A stretch of 64,000 bases of DNA. It comes from Gemmataceae bacterium. GTDB taxonomy: Bacteria > Planctomycetota > Planctomycetia > Gemmatales > Gemmataceae. The translations under genes were made by a program, and so were the position numbers. The stretch spans positions 4,861,360-4,925,359 of the forward strand of contig LR594584.1 of assembly GCA_901538445.1 (NCBI GenBank), written 5' to 3'. This document shows, one piece after another, positions 15,281 to 21,812 of the stretch (position 1 is the stretch's first letter; every line of letters starts with the position of its first letter). The notes below the pieces were generated by a model, which saw only the letters and a program-made list of their open reading frames with translations, was not told where the DNA came from and searched no databases.

Positions 15281-15394
15281 TCGTCCGGGGGCGACCCCGG
15301 CGATCCCTCTTATCTCACCGCACCCGCCGGGCTCCCCGGTGGCCCCTTCTGGACAAATGCTCACCCCGTGGCCCGAGCCATCACAACAGGGGTG
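15271..15394 (+). promoter_or_regulatory. Riboswitch expression platform with alternative pairing
   Basis: The 3' strand of P1, AGATAAGA (15271-15278), is exactly complementary to TCTTATCT (15308-15315), so it can leave P1 and form a competing hairpin, the usual S-box switch logic. Further down CACCCC (15362-15367) can pair with GGGGTG (15389-15394), which overlaps the only purine-rich stretch before the GTG start at 15400. This suggests control of translation, or of both transcription and translation. Confidence 0.55.
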
Positions 15395-15399
15395 CCTCC

Positions 15400-16662
15400 G
15401 TGTCGAGCGACTTTTCCACCGGGATGAAGTGCCGCGTCTGCGGCAAGGTGTACCCGAAGTCCGCCATCAACTTCTGCGTGGACGACTTCGGCCCCCTGGA
15501 GGTCGCCTACGACTACGCCCGCATCAAGCCGGCGCTCACGAAAGCGAAGCTCGACAAGCGCCCGTGGAACATGTGGCGGTACCGCGAACTGCTCCCGCTC
15601 GACGGCGAGCCGACCGTCGGCGAGCACGTCGGCGGCACCCCGCTGATCCGCGCCGACCGCCTCGCCGACGCGCTGGGCGTCGAGCGGCTGTGGATCAAGA
15701 ACGACGCGGTCAACTTCCCGACGCTGTCGTTCAAGGACCGCGTGGTGTCGGTCGCGCTGTCGAAGGCCCGCGAGTTCGGCATGCGGACCGTCGGGTGCGC
15801 CAGCACCGGGAACCTCGCCAACAGCGTCGCCGCCCAGGCCGCCAGCGCCGGGCTGGAGACGTTCATCCTCGTGCCCGCCGACCTGGAACGGACCAAGATC
15901 CTCGGCACCGCGGTGTACGGCGCGAAGGTCATCAAACTCACCGGCACTTACGATGAGGTGAACCGCGTCTGCACCCAGATCGCGATGAAGTACGGCTGGG
16001 GGTTCGTGAACGTGAACCTGCGGCCCTTCTACGCCGAAGGCTCGAAGACGATGGGGTTCGAGATCGCCGAGGAACTCGGGTGGCGGTTCCCGCAGCACGT
16101 CGTCAGCCCGATGGCCGGCGGCGCGCTCATCGGGAAGATCCACAAGGCGTTCACCGAGTTGCACAACATCGGGTTCGTCGAGACGCCCGTGACCACGAAG
16201 ATGTGGGGCGCGCAGGCGACCGGGTGCAACCCGATCAGCGACTGCGTGAAGAGCGGCCGCGAGCGGCACAAGCCGGTGCGGAAGCCGAACACGATCTGCA
16301 AGAGCCTCGCGATCGGCGACCCGGCCGACGGGTACTTCGCGGCCAAGCTGATCCGCGAGACCGGCGGTTGGGCCGAAGACGCGACCGACGCCGAGATCGT
16401 TGAGGGCATGACGCTGCTGGCGCGGACCGAGGGCGTGTTCGCCGAGACCGCCGGCGGCACCACGGTGGCCGTCGCGAAGAAGCTCATCGAGGCCGGCCGC
16501 ATCCCGCGGGACGAGGAGATCGTGCTCTGCATCACCGGCAACGGCCTGAAGACGCAGGACGCGGTGTTCGACGCGCTCGACATCCCCGAGAGCATCGCCC
16601 CGACCCTGGCCGCGTTCGAAGACCTCGCGGGGCTGAAGGCGGCCGAGCCCGCCCTGGTGTAA
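15400..16662 (+). CDS. thrC: Threonine synthase-like PLP enzyme under SAM riboswitch control
   Basis: 420-residue fold-type II PLP enzyme of the threonine synthase family. Seen: an N-terminal CxxC segment (MKCRVCGKVYPKSAINFC), the PLP lysine in NFPTLSFKDR (Lys112), the phosphate loop region CASTGNLANSVAAQA and the C-terminal ETAGGTTVAVAKKL. Threonine synthase acts on O-phosphohomoserine. The setting does not suit a simple threonine gene: a SAM-I riboswitch lies upstream and a sulfur-carrier protein, an unknown small protein and an E1-like activating enzyme follow. An alternative is that it replaces the phosphate of O-phosphohomoserine (or an activated serine) with carrier-bound sulfur to give homocysteine (or cysteine). 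Start GTG 15400 follows the riboswitch platform. Family assignment is firm, reaction is not. Confidence 0.88.
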   Translation: MSSDFSTGMKCRVCGKVYPKSAINFCVDDFGPLEVAYDYARIKPALTKAKLDKRPWNMWRYRELLPLDGEPTVGEHVGGTPLIRADRLADALGVERLWIKNDAVNFPTLSFKDRVVSVALSKAREFGMRTVGCASTGNLANSVAAQAASAGLETFILVPADLERTKILGTAVYGAKVIKLTGTYDEVNRVCTQIAMKYGWGFVNVNLRPFYAEGSKTMGFEIAEELGWRFPQHVVSPMAGGALIGKIHKAFTELHNIGFVETPVTTKMWGAQATGCNPISDCVKSGRERHKPVRKPNTICKSLAIGDPADGYFAAKLIRETGGWAEDATDAEIVEGMTLLARTEGVFAETAGGTTVAVAKKLIEAGRIPRDEEIVLCITGNGLKTQDAVFDALDIPESIAPTLAAFEDLAGLKAAEPALV

Positions 16663-16665
16663 ACT

Positions 16666-16732
16666 CGAAATCCGAAGCACGAACTCCGAAAGGATAGAGT
16701 GGGCTTCGGGAGTTTGATCGGTTCGGATTTCG
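16666..16732. repeat. AT-richer inverted repeat between the PLP enzyme and the sulfur carrier
   Basis: CGAAATCCGAA (16666-16676) and TTCGGATTTCG (16722-16732) are perfect complements; related words (AAGCACGAA before, TTTCGTGCTTT after) extend the symmetry to about 16758. The block is much lower in GC than the genes around it and starts four bases after the stop codon. It may give a processing or attenuation hairpin within the operon. Confidence 0.6.
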
Positions 16733-16769
16733 TACTTCGAATTTCGTGCTTTCTTCCGAAGGAAGAGTG

Positions 16770-17042
16770 ATGGCGATCAAGGTTGAGATTCCCGGGCCGC
16801 TGCGGGAGCAGGCCGGCGGCAACACCGAGGTGGCGGTGACCGGGGGCACGGTCGGCGCGGCCCTCGCGGACCTCGTGAAGCAGTTCCCGGCGCTGGAGCC
16901 GAAGCTGTTCGCGAACGGCGCGATCCGCCCGTACATCAACGTGTTCGTGAACAACGAGGACATCCGGTACCTCGACGAGACGGACACGGTTCTGACCGAC
17001 GGCGCGGTCGTCTCGCTCATCCCCGCCGTGGCGGGCGGCTGA
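16770..17042 (+). CDS. ThiS/MoaD-like sulfur-carrier protein ending in Gly-Gly
   Basis: 90 residues with a ubiquitin-like beta-grasp pattern (MAIKVEIPGPLREQAGG, then TVGAALADLVKQFPAL, INVFVNNEDIRYL, DGAVVSLIPAVAGG). The chain ends exactly in Gly89-Gly90, the form needed for C-terminal adenylation and conversion to a thiocarboxylate, so no trimming protease is required. GAAGGAAG upstream is a good ribosome-binding site. It is followed three bases later by a small unknown gene and then by its likely E1 enzyme. Related carriers serve molybdopterin (MoaD), thiamine (ThiS), cysteine (CysO) and homocysteine (HcyS) synthesis; the riboswitch upstream favours the last two. Confidence 0.88.
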   Translation: MAIKVEIPGPLREQAGGNTEVAVTGGTVGAALADLVKQFPALEPKLFANGAIRPYINVFVNNEDIRYLDETDTVLTDGAVVSLIPAVAGG

Positions 17043-17045
17043 CCC

Positions 17046-17381
17046 ATGCCCGACGACGCACCACCACCCGAAGAAGCGCCCGACGGGGCCGCGGTGTTCC
17101 CGCTGATCCCCGAGGAACTCGGCGTCCACCCGCTGCTACTCGCGGCGCTGCACGCGTACGTGTTCCTCGAAGGGTCCGAGGCGAGCGTGCTGAACCCGGC
17201 GGTCGCCGACGAGGCGATGCAGTACGTCGTCGGGTACCTCCAGCGGCTCGACGGCGAGGCGCTCCGCCGCGTCAAAGAGGACATGGCAACCCTGGCCGGG
17301 TTCGCCAAGGCCGAGAAGTGGCCCAAGCAGCAGGTCCGGTTCCTGCAAGACTTTCTCAAAGACAACGGAATCACTGGTTGA
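17046..17381 (+). CDS. Unknown 111-residue protein in the sulfur-carrier operon
   Basis: A soluble protein with an acidic, proline-rich start (MPDDAPPPEEAPDGA) followed by a helical region: HPLLLAALHAYVFLEGSEASVLNPAVADEAMQYVVGYLQRL, then EDMATLAGFAKAEKWPKQQVRFLQDFL. No Cys is present, so it is not itself a sulfur relay. It begins three bases after the carrier gene and is followed by the E1 gene 75 bases on, so it is probably co-translated with the carrier and may be an accessory or docking subunit. I do not recognise its family. Confidence 0.75.
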   Translation: MPDDAPPPEEAPDGAAVFPLIPEELGVHPLLLAALHAYVFLEGSEASVLNPAVADEAMQYVVGYLQRLDGEALRRVKEDMATLAGFAKAEKWPKQQVRFLQDFLKDNGITG

Positions 17382-17456
17382 CACCCTCGTTCGGCCGCGA
17401 CCCGGTACGGGAGCGTGCTCCCCTGCGGGCGCGGCTGAACTCTTTCACGGCGCACC

Positions 17457-18512
17457 ATGACAGACACCAACCCGCTCGAACGCTACTCCCGCCAGATGCG
17501 GGTCCCCGGCATCGGCAAGGCCGGCCAGGAGAAGCTCCTCGGCAGCCGCGTGACCCTGTGCGGGTGCGGGGCGCTGGGCACCGTGCTCGCCAACACCCTC
17601 GTCCGGGCCGGCGTCGGGTTCGTCCGCGTCGTGGACCGCGACTTCGTCGAGCCGTCGAACCTCCAGCGGCAGGTGCTGTTCGACGAGGCCGACGTCGCCA
17701 ACAACATGCCGAAGGCCGAGGCCGCGGCGATCAAACTCCGGCAGATCAACTCGGCGGTGACCGTCGAGCCGATCGTGGCCGACATCAACCGCACCAACAT
17801 CGAGGAGTTCTGCAAGGACGCGGACCTGATCCTCGACGGGAGCGACAACTTCGAGATCCGCTACCTCATCAACGACGTGGCGTTCAAGCACGGCAAGCCG
17901 TGGGTCTACGGCGGGGCGGTCGGCAGCGACGGGATGACGATGACGATCATCCCCGGCGAGACGCCGTGCCTGCGGTGCGTGTTCGAGGCGGCCCCGGCCC
18001 CGGGCGAAACGGGAACATGCGAAACGGCGGGCGTGCTGGGGCCGGTCGTGAGCATCGTCGCGAGTTTCCAGGCGGCCGAGGCGATCAAGCTGCTGTCGGG
18101 CAACAAGGCGGCCGTGAACCGCGAGCTGTTCGTGCTGAACATCTGGGAGAACACGACCAAGCGGGTGAAGGTCGCGCCGCTCGCGGGCCGCAAGGGCAAG
18201 TGCCCGTGCTGCGCGCAGAAGAAGTTCGAGTGGCTCGACGGGGCGCACGGCACGCAGACGACCACCCTGTGCGGCCGCAACGCGGTGCAGGTGAGCCACC
18301 GGGCCGCGAGCAAACTCGACTTCGAGTACCTCGCCGGGGTGCTGAAGCAGACCGGCACGGTGAGCTTCAACAAGTTCCTGCTCAAGTTCAACCTGGTCGA
18401 GAACGGCGACCCGTACGAGTTCACCGTGTTCCCGGACGGCCGCGCGATCATCAAGGGCACGAGCGAGACCGACAAGGCGCGCACCCTGTACGCGAAGTAC
18501 GTCGGGCACTGA
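17457..18512 (+). CDS. E1-like sulfur-carrier adenylyltransferase (ThiF/MoeB family)
   Basis: 351 residues. The Rossmann nucleotide loop GCGALGT (36-42), ERYSRQ start, DGSDNFEIRYLIND (127-140) and two CxxC zinc pairs (Cys171/174 and Cys249/252) are all in place; Cys188 in GTCETAGVLGP is the position of the reactive cysteine. Such enzymes adenylate the Gly-Gly end of ThiS/MoaD-like carriers. The N-terminal 250 residues are the standard domain; the last 90 (QVSHRAASKLDFEYLAGVL..., EFTVFPDGRAIIKGTSE) form a C-terminal domain instead of the rhodanese seen in some relatives, so sulfur must come from a separate protein such as the desulfurase at 19174-20319. Confidence 0.92.
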   Translation: MTDTNPLERYSRQMRVPGIGKAGQEKLLGSRVTLCGCGALGTVLANTLVRAGVGFVRVVDRDFVEPSNLQRQVLFDEADVANNMPKAEAAAIKLRQINSAVTVEPIVADINRTNIEEFCKDADLILDGSDNFEIRYLINDVAFKHGKPWVYGGAVGSDGMTMTIIPGETPCLRCVFEAAPAPGETGTCETAGVLGPVVSIVASFQAAEAIKLLSGNKAAVNRELFVLNIWENTTKRVKVAPLAGRKGKCPCCAQKKFEWLDGAHGTQTTTLCGRNAVQVSHRAASKLDFEYLAGVLKQTGTVSFNKFLLKFNLVENGDPYEFTVFPDGRAIIKGTSETDKARTLYAKYVGH

Positions 18513-18547
18513 CGGGTTATGATGGATCATCCCGCACGGAGACGCAC

Positions 18548-19177
18548 ATGAATCCCGCCGCCCGCGTGACCCAACCGCCGGACCCGGAGCCCCCGGTTGT
18601 CGCCCTCGCGGATCGACCGGTGTACCGGTTAACCGTCGAGCAGTACCACCGGATGATCGACGCGGGCGTGTTCGACGGGGCGCCGAAGTGCGAACTGATC
18701 CACGGCATCATCCTGGAGAAACCGGTGCCCGGCCCGCCCCATTCGAGTTCGACCCGCCGGCTCAACCGACGGCTGGGGGAGTTGTTCTCGGAACCCGACT
18801 GGGTCGTCGGTATCCAGGACTCGATTACGCTCTCGGACAGCGAACCAGAACCGGATTTCTACGCCGCCGTCGGCCCAGAAAGCATTTACACCGACCGTCA
18901 CCCGAGGCCGAAAGACCTGGTCTTGGTGGTCGAGGTGTCGCACTCCTCGCTCGTGTTCGACCGGAGTGCCAAGCTCGCTCTGTACGCCGGTGAACGGATC
19001 GTCCAGTACTGGATCGTGAACGTCGGTGAGCGGCGCGTCGAGGTGTACACGCAGCCGAAGGGTGGGAAGAACCCGGCGTACAAGCAACAAACGAACTACG
19101 GCCCCGACGACGAAGTCCCCGTCGTCATCGGCGGCAAGGAACTTGGACGAATATCGGTGAAGGAACTGCTCCCGTGA
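18548..19177 (+). CDS. Uma2-family PD-(D/E)XK endonuclease-like protein
   Basis: 209 residues of the Uma2 (DUF820) family, a restriction-endonuclease-like fold that is very numerous in planctomycetes and cyanobacteria. Seen: LTVEQYHRMIDAGVF...CELIHGII, SEPEPDFYA (first acidic residue), DLVLVVEVSHSS and the lysine in RSAKLALYA, then QYWIVNVGERRVEVY. The biological role of the family is unsettled. It sits 35 bases after the E1 gene, with a TATGAT word at 18518-18523 that could be its own -10, and overlaps the desulfurase start by four bases (GTGA). Confidence 0.85.
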   Translation: MNPAARVTQPPDPEPPVVALADRPVYRLTVEQYHRMIDAGVFDGAPKCELIHGIILEKPVPGPPHSSSTRRLNRRLGELFSEPDWVVGIQDSITLSDSEPEPDFYAAVGPESIYTDRHPRPKDLVLVVEVSHSSLVFDRSAKLALYAGERIVQYWIVNVGERRVEVYTQPKGGKNPAYKQQTNYGPDDEVPVVIGGKELGRISVKELLP

Positions 19178-20319
19178 TCTACCTCGACAACGCAGCGACG
19201 AGCTTCCCGAAGCCGGAGGGCGTGTACGCCGCCCTCGACCACTTCGCGCGGCACACCCTCGCCAACCCGGGCCGGGCCGGGCACAAGATGGCGCTGGCCG
19301 CCGAGCACGCCCTCGACGACGCCCGCCACCGCCTGAACCGGTTCTTCGGCGGCGTGCGGCCGGACCGGTGGGTGTTCACGCTCAACTGCACCGACGCCCT
19401 GAACATGGCGTTCAAGGGCGTCCTCAACGACGGCGACCACGTCGTCACGACGGACCTCGAACACAACAGCGTGTCGCGGCCGCTCGTCGCGCTCGCCGAG
19501 GCCGGCCGCATCACCCTCACCCGCGTCGCGGCCGACAGCGGCGGCACCGTGAGCGCCGCCGCGATCGAGGCGGCACTCACGCCGAAGACGAAGCTCGTCG
19601 CCGTCACGCACGCGAGCAACGTCCTCGGCACCGTGCAACCGGTCGCCGAGATCGGCCGAATCGTCCGGTCCCGCGACGCACTGTTCTTAGTCGATGCGGC
19701 GCAGACCGCCGGCGTCGTCCCGATCGACGTGCAGGAGGCGTGCATCGACCTGCTCGCGTTCCCGGGCCACAAGTCGCTGTTCGGGCCGACCGGTACCGGG
19801 GCGCTGTACGTCGGGCTGCGGGCGACGGTGCGGCCGTGGCGTGAGGGCGGTACCGGCGGCGATTCCTCGACCCCGACGCAGCCGAAGGAGTTCCCGTACT
19901 ACCTCGAGGGCGGCACCCCGAACGTGCTCGGCGTCGCGGGCCTGGTCGCGGGGCTGAACTTCGTCGAGGAGCGCGGCCCCGCGGCGATCCTGCACCACGA
20001 ACTCGAGCTGTGCGACCGGTTCCGCATGGCGCTGGCCGAGATGCCGGGGTTCGAGGTGTTCGGCCACGGCGCCCCGGCCCGGAGCGTCGGCACCGTCAGC
20101 TTCCGGTGCGAGGTGATGCCGGCGTCGGACCTCGGCGCGATCCTCGACCAGTCGTTCGACATCGCGATCCGCCCGGGGCTGCACTGCGCCCCGTACGTCC
20201 ACAAGGCGGTCGGCAGCTACCCGGACGGGCTCGTGCGCGTGAGCCCGGGGCCGTTCAGCACCGCCGCCGACATCGACCGGCTCACCGACGCGCTCAGGGA
20301 AGTGACCGGCGGACTGTAG
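19174..20319 (+). CDS. Cysteine desulfurase family (class V aminotransferase)
   Basis: 381 residues, fold-type I PLP enzyme. Start GTG 19174 overlaps the Uma2 stop. Seen: MIYLDNAATSFPKPEGVYAA, THASNVLGTVQP, the PLP strand VDAAQTAG, the Schiff-base lysine in FPGHKSLFGPTG (Lys200) and the sulfur-accepting Cys338 in RPGLHCAP. The family moves sulfur from cysteine to an enzyme persulfide. The best subgroup match from memory is the EF2568-like desulfurases (TIGR01977), related to SufS/CsdA. Its place near the E1 and carrier genes suggests it feeds sulfur to the carrier, although a Uma2 gene lies between. Confidence 0.9.
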   Translation: MIYLDNAATSFPKPEGVYAALDHFARHTLANPGRAGHKMALAAEHALDDARHRLNRFFGGVRPDRWVFTLNCTDALNMAFKGVLNDGDHVVTTDLEHNSVSRPLVALAEAGRITLTRVAADSGGTVSAAAIEAALTPKTKLVAVTHASNVLGTVQPVAEIGRIVRSRDALFLVDAAQTAGVVPIDVQEACIDLLAFPGHKSLFGPTGTGALYVGLRATVRPWREGGTGGDSSTPTQPKEFPYYLEGGTPNVLGVAGLVAGLNFVEERGPAAILHHELELCDRFRMALAEMPGFEVFGHGAPARSVGTVSFRCEVMPASDLGAILDQSFDIAIRPGLHCAPYVHKAVGSYPDGLVRVSPGPFSTAADIDRLTDALREVTGGL

Positions 20320-20330
20320 CGGGGGCAGAA

Positions 20331-21206
20331 ATGGCCGGACCGTTCGACGCCGCGTTCAAGCAACTGGTCGATGCGTGCGCGGCCGACTGGGTCGGGTTCC
20401 TCGCGCCGCTCGTCGGCCTCCCGGCGTCGGTTCCGGTCGAGCCGCTCGACACCGACCTGTCCACGGTCCAGCCGACGATCGACAAGGTGTTCCGCTTGAA
20501 CTCGCCGGGCTCGGGACTGCTCCACATCGAGCCGCAGTCGAGCTGGGACGGCGGGTTCCCCGACCGCCTGCACCTCTACAACTCGTTGCTCTTCGACCGA
20601 CACGGCGGCCCGGTCTACACCATCGCTCTCCTGTTGCGCCGCGAGGCGTCGGCCCCCAACCTGACGGGCCTCGTCTCCCGCGCGTACGCCGACGGGACCG
20701 TGTACCAGTGGTTCCGGTACACGGTGGTCCGGCTCTGGGAGTTGCAGGCCGATCAGCTCCTCGCGACGGGACTGGGAACGACCCCGCTAGCGCTTCTCAC
20801 CGACGACGCGGCCCCGCGGCTCCCGGAGGTAGTCGGCCGGTTCGCCGAGCGCGCCCTGCGGGAGTCGCCGACCCCGGACGCCGGAAACGTCTTACTCAGC
20901 TGCGCTTTCTTGCTTCTGGGCCTGCGGTATGATGAGGCCGTAGCGCGATCCGTGTTCCAGGGGGTACAGCGAATGCGCGAGTCGAGCACGTACCAGGGGA
21001 TTCTCCGCGAGGGCCGCGTCGAGGGGCGCGTCGAGGGGCACGTCGAGCGGGGCCGCGACGATGTGCTCTTGGTCTTGCGGACCCGGTTCGGCGCGGTCCC
21101 CCCAGATGTCGAGAACCGGGTGCGTGCGACGGCGGACCCGTCCGTCCTCCAAGAGGCGCTGGTACGGGCCGTTCAGGTCGCCAGGCCCGAAGAACTGTTC
21201 CCGTGA
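20331..21206 (+). CDS. Rpn/YhgA-like PD-(D/E)XK nuclease-family protein
   Basis: 291 residues. The N-terminus (AAFKQLVDACAADWVGFLAPLVG) and LLHIEPQSSWDGGFPDRLHLYNSLLF with its E-x-Q match the nuclease core of the Rpn/YhgA-type family, whose Escherichia coli members promote RecA-independent recombination. The C-terminal part has GRVEGRVEGHVERG, a charged imperfect repeat, followed by VLLVLRTRFGAVPP, resembling the DUF4351-like helical tail of these proteins. It begins 11 bases after the desulfurase stop. Such genes are often multicopy and mobile; no terminal repeats are seen here. Confidence 0.7.
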   Translation: MAGPFDAAFKQLVDACAADWVGFLAPLVGLPASVPVEPLDTDLSTVQPTIDKVFRLNSPGSGLLHIEPQSSWDGGFPDRLHLYNSLLFDRHGGPVYTIALLLRREASAPNLTGLVSRAYADGTVYQWFRYTVVRLWELQADQLLATGLGTTPLALLTDDAAPRLPEVVGRFAERALRESPTPDAGNVLLSCAFLLLGLRYDEAVARSVFQGVQRMRESSTYQGILREGRVEGRVEGHVERGRDDVLLVLRTRFGAVPPDVENRVRATADPSVLQEALVRAVQVARPEELFP

Positions 21207-21240
21207 TCGGTCCGCGGTTCGCCTTTTCCCGACCTGCACC

Positions 21241-21269
21241 TTCCCTTCACACCAACCACCGGGTATCTT
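21241..21269 (+). promoter_or_regulatory. Candidate promoter before the 115-residue gene
   Basis: TTCCCT (21241-21246), a 17-base spacer and TATCTT (21264-21269), in a locally AT-rich part of the 113-base gap. Transcription would begin about 45 bases before the ATG at 21320. Confidence 0.35.
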
Positions 21270-21319
21270 CATCAATACCGCATCACGCCCCGCCTTGGCC
21301 TCTCTCAAGGAGGATTATC

Positions 21320-21667
21320 ATGACGGCCGGCCTGATCGTGCGCGTTCCGGTGACGGTGGCCTTCGGGACCGACGACGAGTTCGACCTCCGCGTCCGCTTG
21401 GAACGTGACCTCGGCGCGGCGCTGGCCGCCGCCGGGGTCGGTGACGGGGCCGGGAGCGAGATCGGCACCTCGCACATGAGTCTGCACTGCGTCAACATTA
21501 CGGACACGGCGGCGGCGCTCGGCGTCGCCAAGGACGTGCTGGCCCGTGCCGGTCTCCTCGCCCGCGCCGAAGTGGTCCTCGAAACCCGATCGAAGGCCGA
21601 CCCCGACGACCCCACCTGGCAAGTTCTCTGGCCGAGCGCGCAGCCGGTCGTCGCCCGCTCGGCCTGA
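21320..21667 (+). CDS. Unknown 115-residue soluble protein
   Basis: It begins MTAGLIVRVPVTVAFGTDDEFDLRV and appears alpha/beta: RLERDLGAALAAAGVG, then HMSLHCVNITDTAAALGVAKDVLARAGLL and AEVVLETRS. A very good Shine-Dalgarno (CAAGGAGG, seven bases before the ATG), rare in this window, marks a well-translated gene and fixes the start. No family is recognised; the layout recalls small ferredoxin-like modules that handle paired measurements such as ACT-like or DUF-type domains, but there is no motif to prove it. Confidence 0.7.
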   Translation: MTAGLIVRVPVTVAFGTDDEFDLRVRLERDLGAALAAAGVGDGAGSEIGTSHMSLHCVNITDTAAALGVAKDVLARAGLLARAEVVLETRSKADPDDPTWQVLWPSAQPVVARSA

Positions 21668-21812
21668 CCCCCTGCCGCTCCCGCGGTCCCGCTCGCTCAC
21701 CCCACGTTGCGTTCCGGCCGCGGCCCGTGCCGCGAGCCGGGCTTTCGGCGCGCCCCGCCCGCCCGTATGATTGCCGACGCTCCGGCACAGGCAATCGTCC
21801 GTCGAGGCGCAC

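Noticed and set aside
20331-21206. Rpn-like gene as part of a complete mobile element
   Set aside because: No terminal inverted repeats, target duplications or recombinase lie around it.
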